64,000 bases of DNA, taken from Bacteroidales bacterium. Lineage in GTDB: Bacteria; Bacteroidota; Bacteroidia; Bacteroidales; Marinilabiliaceae. Location: the NCBI GenBank assembly GCA_017960905.1, contig JAGCYH010000014.1, positions 18,212 through 82,211 on the forward strand, read 5' to 3'. Shown here piece by piece: positions 27,104 to 36,094 of the stretch. The position numbers and the translations under genes are program-made. Within the stretch, counting starts at the first letter, position 1, and each line of letters begins with the position of its first letter. Below the pieces are notes generated by a model that did no database searches, was not told the DNA's origin, and was given only the letters and a program-made list of their open reading frames with translations.

Positions 27104-28213
27104 ATGGACAATAATATAATAACAGTAACATCACCACTTTTGCCTGATTTAAAGGAATTTGAAAAATATCTTGAGGATATCTGGAATCGTAAGTGGATTA
27201 CTAATAACGGCTATTATCATCAGCAGCTAGAAAAGGCCCTTGCTGAATATCTAAAAGTTCCGTATATCAGTTTATTTACTAATGGTACGCTACCATTGAT
27301 TACCGCGTTGCAGGCATTGAGAATTACAGGTGAAGTGATCACGACACCTTATAGTTTTGTGGCGACTACTCATTCTCTTTGGTGGAATGGAATTAAACCC
27401 GTTTTCGTAGACATAGAACCAGAAACGGGCAACATTGACCCCGCAAAAATCGAGGCGGCAATCACACCCAAGACCACGGCGATAATGCCAGTACACGTTT
27501 ACGGTAAGCCTTGCAAAACCCAAGAAATTCAGGATATAGCCGACAAATACGGTTTGAAAGTAATCTATGATGCGGCCCACGCTTTTGGTGTGGAAGTGGA
27601 TGGTAAAAGTATCTTAAACGAAGGAGATATTTCGACGTTGAGTTTTCATGCCACAAAAGTTTTCAACACCGTGGAAGGCGGTGCAATGGTTATGCACGAT
27701 GAAAAAACTAAAAAGCGTATTGACTATCTCAAGAATTTCGGCTTTGCAGGTGAAACAGAAGTTATTGCACCGGGTATCAATTCCAAAATGGATGAAATAC
27801 GTGCAGCATACGGCATTATAAACTTGAAACAAGTGGATGCGGCGATAGAATCGCGCCGTCAGACCGCGATAAAATACCGTAATGCCTTGCGAAACGTTGA
27901 TGGCATTACATTCTTTGACGATATGCCAGGAGTGAAACATAATTATTCATACTTCCCAATTTTTGTGGATGCGGAGAAATACGGTATGACCCGCGACGAA
28001 CTTTATTTCAAAATGAAAGAACGCAATGTGTTGGGGCGTAGGTACTTCTATCCGCTGATAAGCGATTTTTCGACATATCGCAACCTTCCGAGTGCTACAA
28101 AAGGAAATCTTCCCAATGCACATAAGATGGCAGATAGCGTGATTTGTCTGCCGATGTATGCGGGGCTTAGAGACGAGGATGTTGAAAGGGTAGTTGAATT
28201 AATAGAAAAATAA
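27104..28213 (+). CDS. DegT/DnrJ/EryC1/StrS sugar aminotransferase
   Basis: A PLP-dependent aminotransferase of 369 residues that makes amino sugars from nucleotide-linked keto sugars. The PLP lysine is K185 in SFHATKVFN and the pyridine-binding aspartate is D156 in YDAAHAFG; TNGTLPL (about 59) contacts the cofactor phosphate. In Wec-like pathways such an enzyme makes dTDP-Fuc4N. The GT56-like transferase at 33322 would use such a sugar, so the pairing is plausible but not shown. It begins the AT-richer part of the locus. Confidence 0.9.
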   Translation: MDNNIITVTSPLLPDLKEFEKYLEDIWNRKWITNNGYYHQQLEKALAEYLKVPYISLFTNGTLPLITALQALRITGEVITTPYSFVATTHSLWWNGIKPVFVDIEPETGNIDPAKIEAAITPKTTAIMPVHVYGKPCKTQEIQDIADKYGLKVIYDAAHAFGVEVDGKSILNEGDISTLSFHATKVFNTVEGGAMVMHDEKTKKRIDYLKNFGFAGETEVIAPGINSKMDEIRAAYGIINLKQVDAAIESRRQTAIKYRNALRNVDGITFFDDMPGVKHNYSYFPIFVDAEKYGMTRDELYFKMKERNVLGRRYFYPLISDFSTYRNLPSATKGNLPNAHKMADSVICLPMYAGLRDEDVERVVELIEK

Positions 28214-28215
28214 CA

Positions 28216-29418
28216 ATGCAAAAAAAAATAATGCTTCTTGGTGGTATACGTTACTTGTTGCCAGTTATTGAAGCTGCTCATAAACAAGGTTACTACGTAA
28301 TTACAGCTGATTATATTCCAGATAATATTGCTCATAAATACAGTGATGAATATGTAAATGTGAGCATCGTAGACAAAGAGGCTGTTTTACGTGTGGCAAG
28401 AGAAAAGAAGATTGATGGTATTATGTCGTTTGGTGTCGATCCTGGAGTGGTATCGGCTTCTTATGTACAAAATCAAATGGGATTGCCGTCTTTCGGCCCA
28501 TTTGAATCGGTAGAGATATTGCAGAATAAGGATCGGTTTCGTGCGTTCTTAGCCGAAAACGATTTTAATGTGCCCCAAGCAAAAGGTTATGCGACTGTTG
28601 AAGATGCTATCGGTGATGCGAAGCAGTGGAACTATCCTGTAATTGTGAAACCTACAGATTCTGCTGGTAGTAAGGGCGTGACTAGAGTAGAGAATATAGA
28701 ACAACTAAAGGATGCTGTAGGATATGCTTTTGACAAATCCATTTCAGGACATATTATTATAGAGGATTTTATCGAAAAGTTGGGTTGTTCTTCAGATACC
28801 GATAGTATGTCAGTCGATGGTAAATTGGTGTTTACTAGTTTTTGCGCACAACGTTTTGATGTAAATGCAACAAATCCATATACTCCAGCTGCTTATTCTT
28901 GGCCATCTACATTCACAAAAGAACAAGAAGATTATCTTACATCAGAAATTCAACGATTAATCACTTTACTTGGATTGAAAACTGTAGTATATAATATAGA
29001 GACTCGTATTGGAACAGATGGTAAACCATACATAATGGAGTTAACACCAAGGGGAGGTGGTAATCGTTTATGTGAGATGCTTCGTTATGCAACAGGTGTG
29101 GATATGATAACAGCGATAACTCGAGCAATGGTGGGCGATCCTATTGAATCTATAGAACAAAGACCATATAATGGACATTGGGCTGAGATTATTCTTCATG
29201 CTGATAAAAATGGTGTGTTTGGTGGGCTTCAAATAGATTCTTCGCTTCCTGCAGAAATTGTCGAAGAAGACCTTTGGATTAAATCAGGAGCTCACGTTAG
29301 AGGATTCGAAGCAGCCAACGATGCAATCGGTACTTTAGTACTTAAGTTTAAAGATGCTATAACGTTAGAAAATGTAATAGCTAATCAAGCACAATGGATA
29401 AAAGTATTGGTGAAATAA
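28216..29418 (+). CDS. ATP-grasp ligase (first of two)
   Basis: A 400-residue ATP-grasp enzyme of the carbamoyl-phosphate-synthase-like group that joins a carboxylate to an amine or thiol. The N-terminal pre-ATP-grasp Rossmann part starts IMLLGGIRYLL; ATP-binding residues appear in VIVKPTDSAGSKGV (about 153-166) and the metal site in IMELTPRGGGNRLC (about 275). It follows the aminotransferase by 2 bases and precedes a second ATP-grasp gene overlapped by 25 bases. It may attach an amino acid or an acyl group to an amino sugar. The substrate is unknown. Confidence 0.83.
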   Translation: MQKKIMLLGGIRYLLPVIEAAHKQGYYVITADYIPDNIAHKYSDEYVNVSIVDKEAVLRVAREKKIDGIMSFGVDPGVVSASYVQNQMGLPSFGPFESVEILQNKDRFRAFLAENDFNVPQAKGYATVEDAIGDAKQWNYPVIVKPTDSAGSKGVTRVENIEQLKDAVGYAFDKSISGHIIIEDFIEKLGCSSDTDSMSVDGKLVFTSFCAQRFDVNATNPYTPAAYSWPSTFTKEQEDYLTSEIQRLITLLGLKTVVYNIETRIGTDGKPYIMELTPRGGGNRLCEMLRYATGVDMITAITRAMVGDPIESIEQRPYNGHWAEIILHADKNGVFGGLQIDSSLPAEIVEEDLWIKSGAHVRGFEAANDAIGTLVLKFKDAITLENVIANQAQWIKVLVK

Positions 29419-30527
29419 AAAATGACACACTTGCCATTATAGGAGCATCATTTGGTCAAGAAAAACTATTTATTAAAGCTAAAGAATTAGGCCTTCGTAC
29501 AATAGCTTTTGCATGGACTCATGGTGCTATATGCAAAGACATGGCAGATGTATTCTATCCTATTTCTATTACTGAAACAGAACAGATTGTAGATATCTGC
29601 AAAAAGGAAAACGTAAAGGGTATAGTTTCAAATTGTTCAGATGTGACTGCGGCCGAAGTTTCTAAGCTTACCACTTTTTTAGGCTTGCATGGCATACCAT
29701 ATAGCAGTTTCCTTTCTATTAGAAACAAATACGCAATGAGAAAACTGCTAAATGGGATCGAAGAGCTCTCTCAAGTTTGGTCTTATCAATACGCAGGCGA
29801 AAAACCGCAATCATATCCATGTGTAGTGAAACCTTGTATAGGCGCAAGTAAAATAGGTGTGTGTTTTGTCCATAATGATGAGCAATTTGATGAGGCTATT
29901 AAATATGCGAAGGATGCGACATCTGGCAATATTTTGGTAGAACAGTTTATCGAAGGGCATGAAGTTTCTGTAGAATCGATTTCTTTTGAAGGAAGACACT
30001 ATGTTGTTCAAATTACCGATAAAGATTGTACTGGCGAGCCTCATTTTGTAGAAACTGGGCACCATCAGCCATCTTCTCTCTCTCAGAAAATTCAGGATAA
30101 AATTATTAGAATTACTTCTCGTATCCTTGATAAAATTAACTTCCAAAATGGGGCGTCTCATACAGAAATGAAGATAACATCCAATGGAGATGTCTACATA
30201 ATAGAGGTAAACCCTCGTGGGGGGGGCGATGAAATATCCAATACGCTTGTTAGCCTCAGTACTGATTACGATTACGTAAAGGCAATGATTACAGTAGCTA
30301 TTGGTTCTTTTACAGCACCAGTTGTCCACAATGTAAGTCATGCGGGTATATACTATCTATGCAAACAAACAAAAGATTATGTAGAATTCTTTAAGAATGC
30401 AGATGGGAAACCTTGGCTTGTTAAAAAAGAAGTATCTTCGTATGAATTGCGAGAAGGCACATCTAATTATGATAGGAATGGGTATCTTATTTATAAAGAC
30501 ATCAAAAAAATTGAGATAAATGAATAG
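29394..30527 (+). CDS. ATP-grasp ligase (second of two)
   Basis: A 377-residue ATP-grasp enzyme. It has a shorter pre-grasp domain (LAIIGASFGQEKLF), the ATP-binding CVVKPCIGASKIGV (about 142-155) and the metal site IIEVNPRGGGDEIS (about 268). It overlaps the previous gene by 25 bases, and its start ATG at 29394 is the only sensible one for this frame. Similarity to the first ATP-grasp is at the fold level; the two would act on consecutive substrates or form a pair. Its stop overlaps the next gene by 8 bases. Confidence 0.82.
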   Translation: MDKSIGEIKNDTLAIIGASFGQEKLFIKAKELGLRTIAFAWTHGAICKDMADVFYPISITETEQIVDICKKENVKGIVSNCSDVTAAEVSKLTTFLGLHGIPYSSFLSIRNKYAMRKLLNGIEELSQVWSYQYAGEKPQSYPCVVKPCIGASKIGVCFVHNDEQFDEAIKYAKDATSGNILVEQFIEGHEVSVESISFEGRHYVVQITDKDCTGEPHFVETGHHQPSSLSQKIQDKIIRITSRILDKINFQNGASHTEMKITSNGDVYIIEVNPRGGGDEISNTLVSLSTDYDYVKAMITVAIGSFTAPVVHNVSHAGIYYLCKQTKDYVEFFKNADGKPWLVKKEVSSYELREGTSNYDRNGYLIYKDIKKIEINE

Positions 30528-31530
30528 TCTGAGAGTCGTCGTGTTTGGCGCTACCGGTAACCTTGGCGCTAATATATCAGTGTACCTGCATAATTTGGGG
30601 TATGAAGTAATTCCTGTAGGTCATAGAAAAGATGATAATGGTTTTTTCGCTGACTATGGGATGAAATACTATTCTGTTGATATTGAGAATGATGCTGATT
30701 TTTTAGAATTACCACATGACGATATTTATGCTGTTCTTCATTTCGCAGGTATGTTACCAGCTGTAATGAAAGGTTTTTCAGCAACACCTTATATCCAATC
30801 AATTATTCAGGGTACATTAAATGTTTTGGAGTATACTCGTAAGTGTGGTGCCCAAAGAATAATCTTTCCGCAAACACTTTTTGATATTTATTATTTATTT
30901 GGGACTAAGGTTCCTATCCCGGCAGACTCTTCACGTCGAGTGCCGGATGGAGATCATTGGATGTATGTTGTCGCCAAAAATGCTGCTTGTGAAATGATAG
31001 AACACTACTATCACGAATTTGGCATTAAACGTTTTATTTTACGTTTATCACGTATTTATTTATACCATCCCAATCCATATACATATACAGATGGAAAGAA
31101 AGTGCTTGTTTCTGATCGAGTGCTTATTTACAAAGCAATAAAAGGAGAACCTATTGAAATATGGGGCGATCCATATAGATTACTTGAAACGATTAGTGTG
31201 TATGATTTTCTGCAAATTATCGGAAAGACACTTGTTGCTAAAGTTGACGGCGGTATATACAATGTAGGAAGTGGAGGCACTACTCTTGAAGAACGTGTGC
31301 GTAACATAGTAGAAGTATTCAATCCGAAAGATCAAAAATCTGAAATTATATATCGTCCAGATAAGCCCAATGGAACGCAATTTGTTCTTGACATTCAAAA
31401 AACAATATTTGAACTTGGTTATGTGCCTCAATATAGTTGGCGCGATTATCTTATTAAGTTTAAAAATGAGATGGAAACACAGCCTTTTGCAAAATTGTGG
31501 GGGAGGGAAGAAGATTATTACAAGTTTTGA
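30520..31530 (+). CDS. NAD-dependent epimerase/dehydratase (extended SDR)
   Basis: A 336-residue extended short-chain dehydrogenase. The cofactor motif FGATGNLGANI (GxxGxxG) is at residues 9-19 and the catalytic tyrosine and lysine are in YVVAKNAAC (about 150-155). It probably changes the sugar at the nucleotide level for this polysaccharide. Its start overlaps the ATP-grasp stop by 8 bases. It is followed by a 167-base AT-rich gap before the second flippase. Confidence 0.88.
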   Translation: MNSLRVVVFGATGNLGANISVYLHNLGYEVIPVGHRKDDNGFFADYGMKYYSVDIENDADFLELPHDDIYAVLHFAGMLPAVMKGFSATPYIQSIIQGTLNVLEYTRKCGAQRIIFPQTLFDIYYLFGTKVPIPADSSRRVPDGDHWMYVVAKNAACEMIEHYYHEFGIKRFILRLSRIYLYHPNPYTYTDGKKVLVSDRVLIYKAIKGEPIEIWGDPYRLLETISVYDFLQIIGKTLVAKVDGGIYNVGSGGTTLEERVRNIVEVFNPKDQKSEIIYRPDKPNGTQFVLDIQKTIFELGYVPQYSWRDYLIKFKNEMETQPFAKLWGREEDYYKF

Positions 31531-31697
31531 ATGTCGGATAAATGTTATTAATTCAGTATATTTTTTGACTCCTGCTTTAAAGGATAGATGGAATAATCAT
31601 CGTTGATTCAGATATGTTTTGTTACGATTATATATATATGATGTTACCACATCAAATATAATAAGTTTATAGGTGGTAAAATTGCGAAATAATTAAT

Positions 31698-33161
31698 ATG
31701 TCTAAGGGCATAAATCAGACATCATTAAAAACTAAAACTGTAACAGGTGTAGGTTGGTCGGCTGCTGATGCGATAGCTGGACAAGGAGTTAATTTTTTGG
31801 TAAGCTTAGTCTTGGCAAGATTATTATCTCCTTCGGAATACGGTCTGATAGGAATTGCAATGATTTTTATCACGATACTAAGTGGTTTCGTTGATTGTGG
31901 ATTTTCTAATGCACTTATAAGGAAAAAGGATGTTTCGAACAATGATTACGATACAATGTTCATTACCAATTTGGTAATGAGTGTGGTGGTTTACTTTATA
32001 TTGTTTTTTAGTGCACCGTTAATCGCAGACTTCTTCCAACGGCAGGAAGTTACTAATCTTTTGCGAGTGTTGTCACTGACTGTGGTGATTCAGGCTATTT
32101 CGCTTGTACAAAATACGATTTTAACCAAACAGATTGACTTTAAAACCAAAACAAAAGCGACGATAATTGCAGCAATTATCAGTGGAATAGCCGGTATCTT
32201 AGTTGCTTTTTATGGGTGGGGCGTATGGTCGTTGGTGGTACAACAGATAGCATTCAATGTCTCTAATACGCTGTGCTTGGTTGTTTTTTGCAGGTGGCTG
32301 CCGAATTTCAGCTTTAATCGTGAAAGTTTTCATTACATGTGGGGATTCGGTTGGAAATTGATGCTCTCGGGATTTTTGGATAGGGTTTGGGCTCAATTAT
32401 ATCAAACAGTAGTTGGCAAATGTTATACACCAGAGACATTAGGACAATATTCAAGAGCAAAACATTTTTCGCAGATTTTTTCGCAAAATTTTACTTCAAT
32501 TATTCAACGTGTAACCTATCCTGCATTGGCGGAAGTTCAGGACGACCAGCAGCGTATGATTGCAGCGTATAGAAAAATAATCAAGGTGTCAATGTTTGTA
32601 ACTGCCGTGTGTATGATTTCTTTAGGTGCTATTTCTGAGCCGTTTATTTATTGCCTTATTGGCGATCAATGGCATCAAGCAGCGACATTTTTGCCTTTGA
32701 TTTGCATTTCGATGTCGCTTTATCCTTTGCACGCTATAAACTTGAATATGCTACAAGTACAAGGCCGTAGCGATATATTTCTTATTTTGGAAATCGCAAA
32801 AAAAATCATAGCCATTGGACCGATTTGTATGGGTATTTTTATTGACATTTATTGGATGTTGGTCGGAAGCATTATTTATGGATTTATTTGTTTTTTCTTA
32901 AACTCGTATTATACAGGTAAAAAACTCGGGTACTCTTCGTGGCAACAATTAAAAGATGTTGCACCGTCATATGGAATAGCACTGCTGATAGCAGTTTCAG
33001 TGTTTTTTTTGAAGTATATACCGATAAGTAATTTTGTAATCCTGCCTTTGCAGTTGGTTGTAGGCGCGACGGTATTTGCTGGTATATGTTATGTTTTTAA
33101 ACCTCAAGAATATCAGGAAATAAAGGGAATTATAGTCGGATATTTAAATAAACGTAAATGA
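31698..33161 (+). CDS. Polysaccharide flippase (MOP superfamily, second of two)
   Basis: A 487-residue membrane protein of the lipopolysaccharide/polysaccharide exporter group with about 14 helices; VGWSAADAIAGQGVNFLVSL and LSPSEYGLIGIAMIF are the N-terminal signature of this family. It presumably moves the lipid-linked repeat unit or a modified precursor. The gap upstream (31531-31697) holds a TTACCAC/GTGGTAA inverted repeat (31644-31650 and 31673-31679) and a weak promoter-like TAAAATTG. The gap downstream (33162-33321) holds nothing I recognise. Two flippases in one locus may serve two different lipid-linked sugars. Confidence 0.86.
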   Translation: MSKGINQTSLKTKTVTGVGWSAADAIAGQGVNFLVSLVLARLLSPSEYGLIGIAMIFITILSGFVDCGFSNALIRKKDVSNNDYDTMFITNLVMSVVVYFILFFSAPLIADFFQRQEVTNLLRVLSLTVVIQAISLVQNTILTKQIDFKTKTKATIIAAIISGIAGILVAFYGWGVWSLVVQQIAFNVSNTLCLVVFCRWLPNFSFNRESFHYMWGFGWKLMLSGFLDRVWAQLYQTVVGKCYTPETLGQYSRAKHFSQIFSQNFTSIIQRVTYPALAEVQDDQQRMIAAYRKIIKVSMFVTAVCMISLGAISEPFIYCLIGDQWHQAATFLPLICISMSLYPLHAINLNMLQVQGRSDIFLILEIAKKIIAIGPICMGIFIDIYWMLVGSIIYGFICFFLNSYYTGKKLGYSSWQQLKDVAPSYGIALLIAVSVFFLKYIPISNFVILPLQLVVGATVFAGICYVFKPQEYQEIKGIIVGYLNKRK

Positions 33162-33321
33162 TAGAATAATATTTCATAACATGAGTGTCGCAAGACAAAA
33201 GAATCGGATAATTTGTCGTTTGCTCAAGTATTGATTATTTAAGTGTAAAAATTATTGAATGTCTAATTATAATTTTCTGACAAGAAAATGTAGTATTTGT
33301 TCGTAGGGATTTAATACAATA

Positions 33322-34470
33322 ATGGAAATAAATAAGTATAAAATATGTAACATTGCTCTAGATGAAAAATTTATAGACGGCGCAATCGAGTGCTTGGATT
33401 TATTATCCGACAGATGGGATTCACAATGGGTTGTATGCCAAAATGTTGAGCAGGATTTAAAAATGATTAAGCGATATGTGGACAGGATAAAAATAATTCC
33501 AGAAAAAAACGTTTTGGACTATATTAATCAGAACAAATTTGATGCTATTATTTTGCATAGCTTTGTTGCTGTTTCACCATTAACTATTATACAAATTCCT
33601 AAAAAAATCAGAGTGTTTTGGTTCGGATGGGGATACGATATATACAATTTTCCAGAATATAGACCTTTTTTAAAATGGAATCTATATAAACCACTGACAT
33701 ATAGATATATAAATTCGTCTTTGTCCGTTCGAATTAATCAATTAGTATCGAAAATCATTTTTTTTATAAAACGTAAAGATAAATTATTCGATAAAGCATT
33801 AAATCGTATAGATTTTTTTTCGGGAATATTACCCTTTGAATACGATCTGTTAAAACATAATTCTAAATTTCGAGCGCAGAGGGTCTTGTTTTCGTATTCA
33901 AGTTTGGCTGGATTAAAATCATATGAGAATTTTGAAAGATATGATGGCAATAATATATTGATAGGAAATTCAGCTGTAAGTACCAACAATCATTTGGATT
34001 TGCTAGAATATTTGAGACAGCTCGATTTGGAAGGTAAAAAAATAATAATGCCATTAAGTTATGGCGGTCAAGGTGATTATGTGAAATATATAATAAAAAA
34101 ATATAAAGAATTTTTGGGTGATAAACTAATACCAGTGGTTGATTTTTTGCCATTTGATGTGTATACATCTTATATTAAAAGTTGTAGTGTAGCTATATTT
34201 TTTATGGAACGCCAGCAAGCTATGGGTAATATAATAACAGCATTGAAATATGGTTGTAAGGTTTTTTTATCCGACAAAAATCCGGTGTATAAATTCTATA
34301 GAGATATGGGAGTGTCGGTATTTTCAGTAGAAAGAGATTTAAATAACGAAAATATAGCTAATTCATTGGAAGAATCTGAAATCGAAAAAAATAGAAATAT
34401 ATTTAAAAATCAAGGCGACTACAACGCCTATATTAAGAAATTGAATACTATATATGAAGCATTGAGATAA
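33322..34470 (+). CDS. GT56-like (WecF-type) glycosyltransferase
   Basis: A 382-residue protein resembling the TDP-Fuc4NAc:lipid II transferase family (GT56). Family-like motifs are WFGWGYDIYNF (about 98), ILIGNSAVSTNNHLDLLE (about 212), MPLSYGGQGDYVKYI (about 240) and MERQQAMGNIITALKYG (about 295). If correct, it would add an N-acetylated 4-amino-6-deoxy sugar to a lipid-linked acceptor. It is AT-rich, unlike the flanking housekeeping genes. The DegT enzyme and the hexapeptide acyltransferases in the locus would supply its donor. Confidence 0.72.
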   Translation: MEINKYKICNIALDEKFIDGAIECLDLLSDRWDSQWVVCQNVEQDLKMIKRYVDRIKIIPEKNVLDYINQNKFDAIILHSFVAVSPLTIIQIPKKIRVFWFGWGYDIYNFPEYRPFLKWNLYKPLTYRYINSSLSVRINQLVSKIIFFIKRKDKLFDKALNRIDFFSGILPFEYDLLKHNSKFRAQRVLFSYSSLAGLKSYENFERYDGNNILIGNSAVSTNNHLDLLEYLRQLDLEGKKIIMPLSYGGQGDYVKYIIKKYKEFLGDKLIPVVDFLPFDVYTSYIKSCSVAIFFMERQQAMGNIITALKYGCKVFLSDKNPVYKFYRDMGVSVFSVERDLNNENIANSLEESEIEKNRNIFKNQGDYNAYIKKLNTIYEALR

Positions 34471-34493
34471 GTGTTTTGTAGATATAATTGAGT

Positions 34494-35159
34494 ATGAAAA
34501 GCTTGAAAAACATAATAATATATATATATAATTTGATTTATATTTTTAGATTTAAATTATTAACGGAAGGAAATAACATAATTGAATGCAAGGGGAAAAT
34601 ATTTGGGTTGAAGATAAATATTAAAGGGGGTAAAAATAGAATAAAGATAAATGGGAAAGTTGCTTTAAATAAAAAAACTACAATTTCAATTGTTGGTAAT
34701 GACAATATTATTGTTTTTGATGAAGGCTCGAGCGTGTCAGAAGGATGTAGAATACGCATAGAAGGAAATAATAATAAACTGGTAATAGGCGAAAGAACTA
34801 GTTTAGTGAATGTGTTCTTTTCGATGGGGGACAACAATACTGATATAGAGATAGGTAAGGATTGTTTGTTCTCGGCCGATGTCGCTTTCAGGAATTGGGA
34901 CAATCATAGTATTGTTATGGCTGATATGCCTGACAAGAGAATATGTAAAGGGAAGAGTATATTTGTGGAAGACCATGTGTGGATAGGTAATGGAGTTACT
35001 GTGTTGAAGGGTGTCAGAATCGGTCATGATTCTATTATAGGTACTATGAGTGTTGTCCCTGCAGATGTGCCATCCAATTCTGTAGCTGTCGGCAATCCTG
35101 CGAGAGTTGTAAAAAACGGTGTGTCGTGGAATGTGAAGTGGCTTGAATCGTGTGTTTAG
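34494..35159 (+). CDS. Hexapeptide-repeat acyltransferase
   Basis: A 221-residue left-handed beta-helix acyltransferase. Hexapeptide turns begin near 80 and end in VFVEDHVWIGNGVTVLKG and VRIGHDSIIGTMSVVPADV, followed by the closing SNSVAVGNPARVVKNG. It probably adds an acetyl group to an (amino) sugar. ATG 34494 is chosen; a TTG two codons upstream is less likely. The GT2 gene starts one base after its stop. Confidence 0.85.
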   Translation: MKSLKNIIIYIYNLIYIFRFKLLTEGNNIIECKGKIFGLKINIKGGKNRIKINGKVALNKKTTISIVGNDNIIVFDEGSSVSEGCRIRIEGNNNKLVIGERTSLVNVFFSMGDNNTDIEIGKDCLFSADVAFRNWDNHSIVMADMPDKRICKGKSIFVEDHVWIGNGVTVLKGVRIGHDSIIGTMSVVPADVPSNSVAVGNPARVVKNGVSWNVKWLESCV

Positions 35160-35160
35160 T

Positions 35161-36081
35161 ATGGAAGAGTCTTATAAGTATACTGTAATTATACCACACA
35201 AGAATATCCCGAATCTTCTTCAGCGTTGTTTGGATTCAATACCTCAACGAGATGATCTAGAGGTAATTATAATTGATGATAACAGCAATGCCGAACGTGT
35301 CAATTTTGACGAGTTTCCAGGACTGAATCGAGCGAATACAAAGGTTATATTTGACAAGTCAGGTAAGGGTGCTGGCCATGCAAGAAATATCGGAATAGAA
35401 GTAGCGTTGGGCAAAATGATTTTGTTCGCTGATTCTGATGACTTTTTTAATAATGGTTTTAATGATTTCCTGACCGACTATTCTAACGATAATTCATCGG
35501 ATTTGTTGTTTTTTAATGCAAATAGTGTTTATACTGATTCGTATAAACCAGCGCATAGAGCAGATCATTTGCATACATTTATTGATGAATATAAGAGTGG
35601 AAAAAAGAATGGTGAGAAAAAACTACGCTTCATATTTGGAGAGCCATGGGGCAAGGTGGTAAAAAAAACACTATTAGATAAATATGATATCCGTTTCGAG
35701 GAGACGCCAATACACAATGATACAGCATTCTCATATAAAGTCGGTTATTATGCGGAAACGATAGCTGTAGATAACCGAGAACTATATTGTATAACAGTAA
35801 GAAGTGGTTCTACAAGCGTTTCTGAAAATAGGGAGAAGTTGCTTATAAGAATTGGAGTTTTTGGACGGGCAGAGAAATTTTTGAAATCAAAGGGTGTCAA
35901 ACTCTATTCGTTACTTCATTACAGACAAATAGTATCTAACCTGCGACATAGTTACTCTTTATACAAAGAAAGCAAAAACGTTTTATTAAACGAGGGTTTT
36001 TCTAATTTCGACATTTATAAAGGGATTTTCAAATACGGATTAAGAGTAATAACTAATTTTTTTAGGAAGACGCCATATTGA
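35161..36081 (+). CDS. GT2-family glycosyltransferase
   Basis: A 306-residue GT-A fold transferase. The N terminus YTVIIPHKNIPNLLQRCLDS, the nucleotide-binding DDNSN and the metal site LFADSDDFF (about 93) identify the family. The donor and acceptor sugars are unknown. ATG 35161 is chosen; an earlier in-frame TTG would overlap the acyltransferase. Confidence 0.88.
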   Translation: MEESYKYTVIIPHKNIPNLLQRCLDSIPQRDDLEVIIIDDNSNAERVNFDEFPGLNRANTKVIFDKSGKGAGHARNIGIEVALGKMILFADSDDFFNNGFNDFLTDYSNDNSSDLLFFNANSVYTDSYKPAHRADHLHTFIDEYKSGKKNGEKKLRFIFGEPWGKVVKKTLLDKYDIRFEETPIHNDTAFSYKVGYYAETIAVDNRELYCITVRSGSTSVSENREKLLIRIGVFGRAEKFLKSKGVKLYSLLHYRQIVSNLRHSYSLYKESKNVLLNEGFSNFDIYKGIFKYGLRVITNFFRKTPY

Positions 36082-36094
36082 GGCTTGTTAGGAT

